Of a stretch of DNA of 7,157 nt, positions 1 through 5,404 are shown piece by piece. The notes under the pieces are model-generated. The model ran no database searches, was not told the DNA's origin, and saw nothing but the letters and a program-made list of their open reading frames with translations. Both the position numbers and the translations under genes were made by a program. The DNA is from an uncultured Eubacteriales bacterium (GTDB lineage: Bacteria; Bacillota; Clostridia; UBA1381; UBA9506): positions 1 to 7,157 of the forward strand of contig UQYH01000109.1 in the NCBI GenBank assembly GCA_900545185.1, read 5' to 3'. Each line of letters begins with the position of its first letter. Position 1 is the stretch's first letter.

Positions 1-1
1 G

Positions 2-892
2 GCTCACCTTTTAAAGTATGATTCGGCTCAGGGTAAGTATGCGCTGGCTGACACCGTTTCCGCCGGTGAAGATTCCATCACGGTTGACGGCAAGACCATC
101 AAAATTTATGCTGAAAAAGACGCTGTAAACATCCCTTGGGGTGCTTTGGATGTAGACGTTGTTCTGGAATGCACAGGCTTCTACACCTCTAAGGAAAAGG
201 CTTCTGCTCACATCACCGCAGGCGCTAAAAAGGTTGTTATTTCTGCTCCGGCCGGTAACGATCTGCCCACCATCGTTTACAACGTTAACCACAATATTTT
301 AACAAAGGATGACAAGATTATTTCTGCTGCATCCTGCACAACAAACTGCTTGGCTCCCATGGCTAAGGCTTTGAACGAGTACATGCCCGTTGAAAGCGGT
401 ATCATGTCCACCATTCATGCTTACACAGGCGACCAGATGATTCTGGACGGCCCGCAGAGAAAGGGTGACCTGAGAAGATCCAGAGCCGGCGCTGTTAACA
501 TCGTTCCGAACTCCACCGGTGCTGCTAAGGCTATCGGTCTGGTTATCCCCGAACTGAACGGCAAGCTGATCGGTTCTGCTCAGCGCGTTCCGACCCCGAC
601 CGGTTCTACCACAATCCTGGTAGCTGTTGTTAAGGGTAAGGCTACTGTTGAAGGCATCAATGCTGCTATGAAGGCTGCTGCTAACGAATCTTTTGCTTAC
701 AATGAGGATGAAATCGTTTCTTCCGATATCGTAGGCAGCCGTTTCGGTTCTATCTTTGACGCAACACAGACCATGGTAACCAACATGGATAACGGTTACT
801 CTCAGGTTCAGGTTGTTTCTTGGTATGATAATGAAAATTCTTACACCAGCCAGATGGTAAGAACCATTAAGTACTTCGCTGAATTAGGCTAA
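2..892 (+). CDS. gap: Glyceraldehyde-3-phosphate dehydrogenase, 5' end missing
   Basis: Phosphorylating GAPDH of glycolysis: it converts glyceraldehyde-3-phosphate, NAD+ and phosphate to 1,3-bisphosphoglycerate in the cytoplasm. The reading frame is open from base 2 to the TAA at 890-892, giving 296 residues. The first residues (AHLLKYDS) are the usual GAPDH sequence about 40 residues in, so the N-terminal nucleotide-binding start lies outside the window. The active-site block ASCTTNCLAP is present, with the catalytic Cys codon at 335-337. The general-base His (STIHAYTGD) is at 416-418, exactly 27 residues later as in the family. The substrate-binding stretch RAGAVNIVPNSTGAAKA and the C-terminal WYDNENSY block are also intact. 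Codons are strongly biased (GCT, GTT, AAG), as expected for a highly expressed gene. A strong terminator follows 33 bp after the stop. Promoter and start cannot be seen. Confidence 0.98.
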   Translation, partial: AHLLKYDSAQGKYALADTVSAGEDSITVDGKTIKIYAEKDAVNIPWGALDVDVVLECTGFYTSKEKASAHITAGAKKVVISAPAGNDLPTIVYNVNHNILTKDDKIISAASCTTNCLAPMAKALNEYMPVESGIMSTIHAYTGDQMILDGPQRKGDLRRSRAGAVNIVPNSTGAAKAIGLVIPELNGKLIGSAQRVPTPTGSTTILVAVVKGKATVEGINAAMKAAANESFAYNEDEIVSSDIVGSRFGSIFDATQTMVTNMDNGYSQVQVVSWYDNENSYTSQMVRTIKYFAELG

Positions 893-925
893 GCTTAAAC
901 GGCATTATACACAATGAACTCTAAG

Positions 926-970
926 GCGTTGCATAAAAGCAAATCCGCTTTTATGCAACGCTTTTTCTTT
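926..970 (+). terminator. Intrinsic terminator of gap
   Basis: A perfect 15-bp stem (926-940 with 947-961, arm GCGTTGCATAAAAGC) closes a 6-base loop AAATCC and is followed on the plus strand by TTTTTCTTT. On the minus strand no T-run follows the stem, so it serves gap rather than the convergent amidase gene. Confidence 0.95.
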
Positions 971-1005
971 GTGGTGCAGCGTTTTGCCTGACAATTTAAA
1001 ACGTT

Positions 1006-1719
1006 TTAAACGCCGCGTTCGCGTATATATTGCAGCGCCTTGCGTGCCAGCCAGTAAAGACGTCCGTTCGGTTCATCTTCCATTTCGCGGAGCATGCCGT
1101 CCGTATCCTCAACAATGCCGCGATACGAAAATTCCCACACGATGTCGTTAGGCTTTGTCAATTCGTGAATCTCACTCGGTACGGCTTTACCGGTTACGCC
1201 CGTAAAGATGGCATCGGCAAAATCCTGCTGATTTTCGCGCAGCAGCTTTGCATCGTGCGGCGTATCAATAAAGGCGGTTTCAACCAAAATGGCCGGACAT
1301 TTTGTGCCGCGCAGCACCCCCAAATCCGGGCGTGCCTTAACACCGCGATCGGCCAAAACAAGGTTTGTTGTCAACTCTTTTTCAACGCGTGCAGCAATCT
1401 CGGCGGCTTTTCCTTCTAAGCTGTAAACCAGCACTTCGCTGCCTGTACCGCCGCCCGAATTGGTGTGAATACTGATGAATAAATCGGCGCCCCATTCGTT
1501 GGCTGCGGCACAACGTTCGGCAATGCTCTCACTGACGGTGCTGCCGATGCTGTCCGTCAGCTTTTGGCGAGAAAGCTTTACCTCGTCTTTGTTATTTATA
1601 AAAAGACGCTCCAGCTTTTTGGAAATATAAAAGCTGATGTCCTGTTCACGCAGATTGTTGCCCACAGCGCCGGTATCGGCACCGCTGTAATTATGACCGG
1701 GGTCGATAAAAATTTTCAT
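1006..1719 (-). CDS. N-acetylmuramoyl-L-alanine amidase (Amidase_3), no signal peptide
   Basis: Zinc-dependent amidase that cleaves the bond between N-acetylmuramic acid and L-alanine in peptidoglycan. The 237-residue product begins directly with the catalytic fold (KIFIDPGHN). Zinc ligands can be read as H9 (DPGH), E25 (LREQD) and H85 (SIHTN), with the catalytic Glu at E147 (LVETAF). The domain occupies roughly residues 1-178. The last 45 or so residues (WEFSYRGIV, then PNGRLYWLARKALQYIRERG) look like the short C-terminal extension seen on phage or prophage-type amidases; this is from memory of the family. There is no signal peptide, SH3, LysM or SPOR repeat, so export would need cell lysis, a holin or a mother-cell role as for Bacillus CwlC. 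The ATG start has an excellent site, AAAGGAGG at 1728-1735, 8 bases upstream. It converges on gap and lies directly behind the mscL terminator. Physiological role is undecided: endolysin remnant or sporulation lysin. Confidence 0.93.
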   Translation of the reverse strand: MKIFIDPGHNYSGADTGAVGNNLREQDISFYISKKLERLFINNKDEVKLSRQKLTDSIGSTVSESIAERCAAANEWGADLFISIHTNSGGGTGSEVLVYSLEGKAAEIAARVEKELTTNLVLADRGVKARPDLGVLRGTKCPAILVETAFIDTPHDAKLLRENQQDFADAIFTGVTGKAVPSEIHELTKPNDIVWEFSYRGIVEDTDGMLREMEDEPNGRLYWLARKALQYIRERGV

Positions 1720-1740
1720 GTGCTAAACCTCCTTTCGGGT

Positions 1741-1778
1741 AAAAAATATACTGTAGGCAGATGCCTACAGTATATTTT
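1741..1778 (-). terminator. Intrinsic terminator of the dusB-mscL unit
   Basis: A perfect 16-bp stem (1743-1758 with 1763-1778, arm AAAATATACTGTAGGC) has a 4-base loop and runs, on the minus strand, into six T residues (A-run at 1741-1746). It starts 22 bases after the mscL stop. Its T-run ends only 5 bases before the amidase ribosome site, leaving no room for a promoter between them. Confidence 0.9.
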
Positions 1779-1800
1779 ATGTATGAAAGTATAAGTGTTG

Positions 1801-2259
1801 TTACTCGTCCTTTTGCGGCGTGCTTTTTTCGGCCAGCAGGTCACGAATTTCGGTCAGCAGCTCTTCGGTTGTGGGCTGTTTTTCCTCTTCTTCGGCTTCT
1901 TCCTCTTCCTTGTTTGCTTCAAAGGTTTGCAATAGCTTTGCTTTAGCGTTTGTCAGCAAACGGACGAATAAAAAGATGGAAAAGGAAATCAGCAAAAAGT
2001 CTAAAACGTTTTGCAAAAAATTACCGTATGTAATGGCGGCTTCCGGCTTTATCACCACGCCGTTTTCCACAACCGCTTGGCTCAGCACAAGCTTTAGTTC
2101 CTTAAAATCCATACCGGCGGTTAAAAAACCGAAAATCGGCATAATCAAATCGTTTACAATAGAGGTGACAATTTTACCGAAGGCGCCGCCGATAATGACA
2201 CCAATGGCCATATCAATGGCATTTCCCTTTACGGCAAAGTCTTTAAATTCTTTCAGCAT
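1801..2259 (-). CDS. mscL: Large-conductance mechanosensitive channel MscL
   Basis: Homopentameric inner-membrane pore that opens under membrane tension and releases solutes during hypo-osmotic shock. The 152-residue product has the family layout. A short N-terminal amphipathic helix (LKEFKDFAVKGNAIDMA) leads into the first membrane helix at about residues 15-43, with the glycine-rich AIGVIIGGAFGKIV constriction. A periplasmic loop follows (about 50-73), then the second membrane helix (about 75-100). The cytoplasmic tail is somewhat long: a Glu-rich linker at 118-127 precedes an amphipathic helix (TTEELLTEIRDLLAEK) that matches the C-terminal bundle of the family. The ATG start has AAAGGAAG upstream. 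It lies 24 bases behind the dusB stop with no promoter between, so it is probably co-transcribed with dusB. A strong terminator follows. Confidence 0.97.
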   Translation of the reverse strand: MLKEFKDFAVKGNAIDMAIGVIIGGAFGKIVTSIVNDLIMPIFGFLTAGMDFKELKLVLSQAVVENGVVIKPEAAITYGNFLQNVLDFLLISFSIFLFVRLLTNAKAKLLQTFEANKEEEEAEEEEKQPTTEELLTEIRDLLAEKSTPQKDE

Positions 2260-2283
2260 ATCGTTCTTCCTTTCTTTTGTTTT

Positions 2284-3234
2284 TTATATAGCAGGCGATG
2301 CTAAAACGCTGTATACAATCTCCTTCATTTCATCTAACGTTTCGGCCGCAAAGGCCTTTCTTTTAGCGGCGGCAGAGTGGGGGATTCCTTTAAAATACCA
2401 TGCGATGTGCTTTCTGGCCTCCAAAATGCCCAAATGCTCTCCCTTGCAGGCTACCAAAAGGTCTAAATGCCTGCAAATTGTTTCCAGCTTTTCAATGCTT
2501 GTAACGGCGGCATATCGGCCTGTTTCTAAACATTCTCGAATTTGACGGAAAATAAAAGGATTTCCTTCGGCAGCACGGCCAATCATCACGCTGTCACACC
2601 CGGTTTGCGCTTTCATAGCTGTCACATCTTCGGGGACGGCTATATCGCCGTTACCGATCACGGGGATGGACACCGCTTTTTTGACGGCGGCGATATCGTT
2701 CCAATCGGCACAGCCTGCGTAAAATTGCTGACGTGTACGGGCGTGGAGTGTGACAGCCGCAATTCCGGCAGCCTCTGCCGCCTGCGCAAGTGCAACACAG
2801 TTTTTGCATGTATCATCCCAGCCCGAACGGAATTTTACGCTGACGGGCACAGAGGCAGCCGAGACAACAGCGGCCATAACACGTGCGGCCTTCTCAGTTT
2901 CGCGTCCCAAGGCGGCACCGTCTCCGTTGGTGACGATTTTCGGCGTGGGGCAGCCCATGTTTATATCAATCGCCTGTGTGCCGTTTTTCTGCACATATTC
3001 TGCCGCGCGAGCCATAATATCCGCATCGCTGCCAAAAATTTGTACAATCAGCGGCGCTTCGTCTTTCGTTGTCTCCAGCAGCTTATTTGTCTTTTTATCA
3101 CGATATTCAATGCCCTTGGCGCTGATCATTTCCGATACAACCAAATCGGCACCGAAGGATTTACAAATCAGCCGAAAGGGCAAATCTGTCACGCCGGCCA
3201 TGGGGGCAAGAATTATTTTGTTTTGATATTGCAA
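2284..3234 (-). CDS. dusB: tRNA-dihydrouridine synthase, DusB type
   Basis: FMN- and NADPH-dependent enzyme that reduces specific uridines in the tRNA D-loop to dihydrouridine; it is cytoplasmic. The 316-residue length is usual. A TIM barrel starts at APMAGVTDLPFR (residues 10-21). The catalytic Cys is C95 in INMGCPTPK, followed by the family VTNGDGAALGR stretch. LHARTR (H164), VIGNGDI (192-198) and IGRAAEGNPFIFR (218-230) supply FMN phosphate contacts. The C-terminal helical tRNA-binding part carries RKHIAWYFKGIPHSAA. The start is TTG at 3232-3234: AAAGGAG at 3244-3250 sits 9 bases upstream, no in-frame ATG lies nearby, and APMAGVTD begins close to residue 10 as in shorter homologues. It is driven by a clear sigma-A promoter and followed by mscL after 24 bases. 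In many Firmicutes dusB precedes greA; here it follows greA in its own unit. Confidence 0.96.
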   Translation of the reverse strand: MQYQNKIILAPMAGVTDLPFRLICKSFGADLVVSEMISAKGIEYRDKKTNKLLETTKDEAPLIVQIFGSDADIMARAAEYVQKNGTQAIDINMGCPTPKIVTNGDGAALGRETEKAARVMAAVVSAASVPVSVKFRSGWDDTCKNCVALAQAAEAAGIAAVTLHARTRQQFYAGCADWNDIAAVKKAVSIPVIGNGDIAVPEDVTAMKAQTGCDSVMIGRAAEGNPFIFRQIRECLETGRYAAVTSIEKLETICRHLDLLVACKGEHLGILEARKHIAWYFKGIPHSAAAKRKAFAAETLDEMKEIVYSVLASPAI

Positions 3235-3243
3235 GAATGCAAG

Positions 3244-3250
3244 CTCCTTT
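3244..3250 (-). promoter_or_regulatory. Ribosome binding site fixing the TTG start of dusB
   Basis: Minus-strand AAAGGAG lies 9 bases before the TTG at 3232-3234. It is the only good site nearby and supports a non-ATG start. Confidence 0.85.
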
Positions 3251-3324
3251 CCGATGCATAAAAATCAAAGTGAAGCACAGTAGCCAATGTATGTAGCCTA
3301 TTAAAATTATTAAGGTATGTGTTC

Positions 3325-3353
3325 ATTATACCACATTCCGTCTGTATTTTCAA
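3325..3353 (-). promoter_or_regulatory. Sigma-A promoter of dusB-mscL
   Basis: On the minus strand: -35 TTGAAA (3348-3353), a 17-base spacer, and -10 TATAAT (3325-3330) preceded by TGG, that is, an extended -10. Predicted transcription start is near 3318, giving a leader of about 80 bases before dusB. The leader holds a direct GGCTAC repeat but no convincing riboswitch or attenuator. Confidence 0.9.
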
Positions 3354-3365
3354 CCCTATTTCGTA

Positions 3366-3381
3366 TGTTTCACGTGAAACA
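3366..3381. other. parS centromere-like site for ParB/Spo0J
   Basis: The 16-bp perfect palindrome TGTTTCACGTGAAACA is identical to the canonical Bacillus/Firmicute parS consensus and is extended to 18 bp by flanking A and T. ParB (Spo0J) binds such sites, spreads as a CTP-dependent clamp and loads SMC near the origin. It is in non-coding DNA, between the greA terminator and the dusB promoter, 12 bp upstream of that promoter's -35. The nearness of dnaN supports an origin-proximal location. A 61-codon minus-strand frame crossing it (3213-3398) is not a gene. Confidence 0.95.
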
Positions 3382-3385
3382 TGGC

Positions 3386-3434
3386 AAAAAAAGAACAAGC
3401 AGCCGAGCGATAAAATCGCATAAACTGCTTGTCC
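3386..3434 (-). terminator. Intrinsic terminator of greA
   Basis: Minus-strand hairpin with an outer stem ACAAGCAG/CTGCTTGT (3425-3432 with 3395-3402) and an inner 5-bp stem GCGAT/ATCGC closed by TTT. Between them is an internal loop. Seven T residues follow on the minus strand (A-run 3386-3392). It begins about 40 bases after the greA stop and ends just before parS. Confidence 0.88.
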
Positions 3435-3474
3435 CGTGTAGAATTATAAGAGATACGACCTAAATTTACGAAAC

Positions 3475-3951
3475 CTACTTACTTATTTCAAGTATTTTCA
3501 TTTCAAAGTCACCGTTCGGCGCATTGACGGTCACAACATCGCCAGCCTTTGCGCCAATCAGTGCACGGCCGACGGGCGATTCGTCCGATATTTTGTTATT
3601 CATCGGATCCGCCTCTTCCGAGCCGACTAAGCTGTAGGTTTCCTCTTCCTCCATGTCAATATCCAAAACTTTAACCTTAATACCAACGGATACAACATCG
3701 GTGGAGATTTCATCTTCATCTATAATTTTAGCATTTTTTAACATTTTTTCAAGCTTCACGATTTTAAGTTCAACATCGGCCTGCTCATTCTTTGCTTCGT
3801 CATACTCTGCATTTTCGGATAAATCACCGAAGCCCAAGGCAACCTTAATTTTTTCGGAAACTTCTTTACGTTTTTCTGTTTTTAAATATTCAAGCTCGCG
3901 TTCGCGTTCTTTTAAGCCTTCGTACGTTAAATAAACCGGTTTTTCTGCCAT
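3475..3951 (-). CDS. greA: Transcription elongation factor GreA
   Basis: Binds in the RNA polymerase secondary channel and stimulates cleavage of backtracked RNA, rescuing stalled complexes. With the start at 3951 the product is 158 residues, the same length as E. coli GreA. The N-terminal coiled-coil hairpin spans about residues 8-76. Its tip carries the hallmark GDLSENAEYDEAKNEQ, with D43 and E46 as the Mg-binding acidic pair. The FKBP-like C-terminal domain (about 80-158) includes SPVGRALIGAKAGDVV. A longer in-frame ATG at 3978 adds nine residues, but the only good ribosome site (GGAAGGA, 3963-3969) lies inside that extension, so 3951 is preferred. The gene has its own consensus promoter, a leader of about 138 bases, and its own terminator. 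Unlike many Firmicutes it is not followed by lysS. Confidence 0.97.
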   Translation of the reverse strand: MAEKPVYLTYEGLKERERELEYLKTEKRKEVSEKIKVALGFGDLSENAEYDEAKNEQADVELKIVKLEKMLKNAKIIDEDEISTDVVSVGIKVKVLDIDMEEEETYSLVGSEEADPMNNKISDESPVGRALIGAKAGDVVTVNAPNGDFEMKILEISK

Positions 3952-3962
3952 CGACCATTCAT

Positions 3963-3972
3963 TCCTTCCTTT
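3963..3972 (-). promoter_or_regulatory. Ribosome binding site deciding the greA start
   Basis: Minus-strand AAAGGAAGGA lies 11 bases before the ATG at 3949-3951. It is inside the coding sequence that the upstream ATG (3976-3978) would imply, so the shorter start is favoured. Confidence 0.8.
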
Positions 3973-4004
3973 AGGCATGCGGAGTCTGTTTTTCGCGATG
4001 CCCC

Positions 4005-4076
4005 AGCCAAGGCTTATGATATTTTGCGGTACAAAGCGCCGTTCAAGCTTTGGCTATGTACAGACAATAACTGTAC
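4005..4076 (-). promoter_or_regulatory. Structured greA leader: two hairpins
   Basis: In the predicted greA leader, minus-strand RNA can form GTACAG/CTGTAC (4071-4076 with 4058-4063, 7-base loop). It can also form a longer stem pairing AGCCAAAGCTT (4045-4055) with AAGCCTTGGCT (4005-4015), 10 of 11 pairs. A competing 6-bp CAAAGC/GCTTTG hairpin overlaps the second stem. No T-run follows, so this is not a simple terminator. No known riboswitch class was recognised. Confidence 0.4.
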
Positions 4077-4085
4077 TGTAAATCC

Positions 4086-4099
4086 TAATACTAGTATTA
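4086..4099. promoter_or_regulatory. Candidate operator at the greA promoter
   Basis: Perfect 14-bp palindrome TAATACTAGTATTA that shares its first four minus-strand bases with the -10 box and covers the expected transcription start. The position is what an operator would occupy, but a palindrome this size could occur by chance in AT-rich DNA. No regulator is identified. Confidence 0.35.
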
Positions 4100-4124
4100 T
4101 AAACAATAATTCGTCATTTGTCAA
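4096..4124 (-). promoter_or_regulatory. Consensus sigma-A promoter of greA
   Basis: On the minus strand: perfect -35 TTGACA (4119-4124), a 17-base spacer and perfect -10 TATAAT (4096-4101). The TGA inside the -35 box is also the stop codon (4121-4123) of the upstream gene. Predicted start is near 4089, giving a leader of about 138 bases. Confidence 0.93.
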
Positions 4125-4912
4125 TCATTATTTTTAATTTTACTGATTTTAGGTGTATATATCTTAAAAAATCGTGAAATTGCACTGTCTGAGAGCGCTT
4201 GTTCGTGCAAATAGCATAAAAATTCTACCGTTGCCTGATTGTATTTGCAATAATGCGACAATTCGCGAAATGCGTCTTTTATGAAAAAGGAAACCTCTAA
4301 GCTGCCGCCACGCATCACAATATCGCAATCCTGCCTTTGCCCGTCTGCCGAAATATACACTTCATTCTGCCGCTTTTCCTGTTTGGTCAGGGGCAGATAC
4401 AGTCCGTATTCCTCTAAAAAATAAGCCGCCAAATCACCAAACCGTTCCGGCTGACCCGTTTCAATGCGGATACGCCGCACATGCCGATACAGCTTCAATA
4501 TCAGCTGCCGCGCCGTTTCGGGTATATCGGTGCACAAAACAACCGTGCTTTCGGCCAAATTGATACCGCTCTTTGCCGCATATTTTCTTAGTATATCATA
4601 AATTTTGTAGTTTATCACGGAAAAACCGTCAAACACCGTGAAATTTTGCGTAAGCGGCGCCAATGTTTCGGCAACGGACGGCGGTATTTGGCTGAGTAAA
4701 ATCCGGTCAATTTGGTTATCCTTTAAATATGTAACAAATCGCCGCATTGCTTTTTCGGACGGCGCGGTTTCACACACCGGCAGACGAAACAAGGAAACCG
4801 GCTTTCCCTCGCAGCTGATGACCGTTTTGCAGCGGCGCAAGGTGCGGCGTAAAAAAATACCCCTGTCTGCCTTCGATAATCCGGGCGTAAAATATACAAT
4901 TCCACAGGCCAT
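4121..4912 (-). CDS. Hypothetical protein, possible Rossmann-like central fold
   Basis: I do not recognise this 263-residue protein. It has an ATG start with GGAG (4923-4926) ten bases upstream and good codon structure throughout, so it is very likely real. There is no signal peptide or membrane segment, so it is probably cytoplasmic. Visible structure: a basic N-terminal part with several Cys (C3, C28, C34, C47), a predicted strand ending in RILLSQIPPSVAETLAP (about 70-86), then a strand-helix unit STVVLCTDIPETARQLILKLY followed by a second strand RRIRIETGQ. That alternation, with a later DCDIVMRGG, resembles a Rossmann-like alpha/beta fold seen in poorly characterised clostridial proteins; this is inference from pattern only. 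The C-terminal 50 residues look helical and rich in aromatics and Cys (CKYNQATVEFLCYLHEQ). It is followed by the greA promoter, whose -35 uses its stop codon. No convincing promoter was found upstream. Confidence 0.8.
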   Translation of the reverse strand: MACGIVYFTPGLSKADRGIFLRRTLRRCKTVISCEGKPVSLFRLPVCETAPSEKAMRRFVTYLKDNQIDRILLSQIPPSVAETLAPLTQNFTVFDGFSVINYKIYDILRKYAAKSGINLAESTVVLCTDIPETARQLILKLYRHVRRIRIETGQPERFGDLAAYFLEEYGLYLPLTKQEKRQNEVYISADGQRQDCDIVMRGGSLEVSFFIKDAFRELSHYCKYNQATVEFLCYLHEQALSDSAISRFFKIYTPKISKIKNND

Positions 4913-5078
4913 GATGTAATCACTCCGTTTTATAACAGATATTTCTATGTCGGATGCTCCTATATCACTATATGGCCGATGAAGGGAAAAAATACGTAAA
5001 ATTGTGATAGATAGGTCGTTTCTACAAAATTAAATGCAATTTTATGTACAGGAAATTGACAAAATTATATTGAATAAC

Positions 5079-5156
5079 CGTAGGGGCTGGGTTCTGCTCC
5101 GCCCAAAAGAAAAAATAAAGGGTTTACAACGGGCGGAGCAGAGCCCCGCCCCTACG
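5079..5156. repeat. Nested palindrome 1 (GTAGGGGC-ended, GC-rich arms)
   Basis: Two 26-base inverted arms (5079-5104 and 5131-5156) match at 24 positions and flank a 26-base A-rich centre. The outer ends are CGTAGGGG/CCCCTACG. Each arm is itself largely self-complementary: GGGCGG pairs with CCGCCC within the right arm. The GC-rich arms stand out sharply against the AT-rich surroundings. No target-site duplication was seen. I recall similar GTAGGGGCGG palindromes as common intergenic repeats in gut Clostridia, but have no search result. Confidence 0.85.
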
Positions 5157-5210
5157 CAATGTTGGTGTAAGCAAAATAACCATCGGTATTTACAACATAA
5201 ATAAAACACC

Positions 5211-5287
5211 TGTAGGGAACGGCCTATGTGCCGTTCCGAAAAAAAATTGTAAAATAATAAGGAACAGCACACAGGCCGTTCCCTACG
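5211..5287. repeat. Nested palindrome 2 (GTAGGGAAC-ended)
   Basis: Two 27-base inverted arms (5211-5237 and 5261-5287) match at 24 positions around a 23-base A/T-rich centre. The outer ends are TGTAGGGAAC/GTTCCCTACG. Each arm also folds alone: GGAACGGC/GCCGTTCC with a 6-base loop in the left arm, and the same with one G-T pair in the right. On the minus strand the right-arm hairpin (5261-5282) is followed by TTATTATTTTAC, so it could act as the terminator of dnaN and the Toprim gene. Same design as the first palindrome but a different core sequence. Confidence 0.85.
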
Positions 5288-5383
5288 ATTTTACCGAAAA
5301 AGGGCATACATTTAAAACAAACAGACACAAAAAGTTTCTCGCAAAACAGAATAAATTGAATACAACATTCGCAAAAACATTAC

Positions 5384-5404
5384 CTATAATCTATAATCTA
5401 TAAT
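5384..5404. repeat. Three tandem CTATAAT heptamers
   Basis: Three exact copies of CTATAAT run head to tail and cross the stop codon of the Toprim gene (5398-5400 reads TAG on the minus strand), so the last coding bases and stop are part of the repeat. Each unit contains TATAAT on the plus strand, but there is no plus-strand gene beyond it. Confidence 0.85.

Larger units (their letters stand above)
4927..5397. other. Gene-poor interval with palindromic repeats
   Basis: Between the Toprim gene and the hypothetical gene lie about 480 bp without a credible coding region; a 76-codon minus-strand frame at 5042-5272 runs through the repeats and is not a gene. The interval holds two nested palindromes (5079-5156, 5211-5287) and a triple heptamer at its right end. 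The 4927-5078 part is AT-rich and shows no clear promoter for the downstream gene. Confidence 0.8.

Noticed and set aside
995..1010. 16-bp perfect palindrome TTTAAAACGTTTTAAA at the amidase stop
   Set aside because: It is low-complexity AT-rich sequence with no loop or T-run, so it is not a terminator, and there is no reason to call it an operator.
1820..2545. 241-codon plus-strand open frame, Ser/Lys rich
   Set aside because: It is antisense to the clear mscL and dusB genes; its composition is that expected from the opposite strand of those genes.
2542..3261. 239-codon plus-strand open frame
   Set aside because: Antisense shadow of dusB, which has full catalytic motifs on the other strand.
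3235..3318. Possible riboswitch in the dusB leader
   Set aside because: Only about 80 bases, with a short direct GGCTAC repeat and no recognisable aptamer core or terminator.
3213..3398. 61-codon minus-strand open frame with FFCHVSRET at its start
   Set aside because: The CHVSRET sequence is just the translation of the parS palindrome; the frame overlaps the terminator, parS and the dusB promoter and leader, with no ribosome site.
3952..3978. Longer greA start at 3978
   Set aside because: The only good ribosome site would lie within the added codons, and the shorter protein has the standard 158-residue length.
5042..5272. 76-codon Cys/Phe-rich minus-strand frame
   Set aside because: It runs through both nested palindromes, so its sequence is dictated by the repeats; no ribosome site or homology was seen.
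5079..5287. CRISPR array
   Set aside because: The repeats are inverted, differ in core sequence and are not regularly spaced direct repeats.
5384..5404. Plus-strand promoters from three TATAAT boxes
   Set aside because: No -35 at proper spacing and no plus-strand gene downstream.
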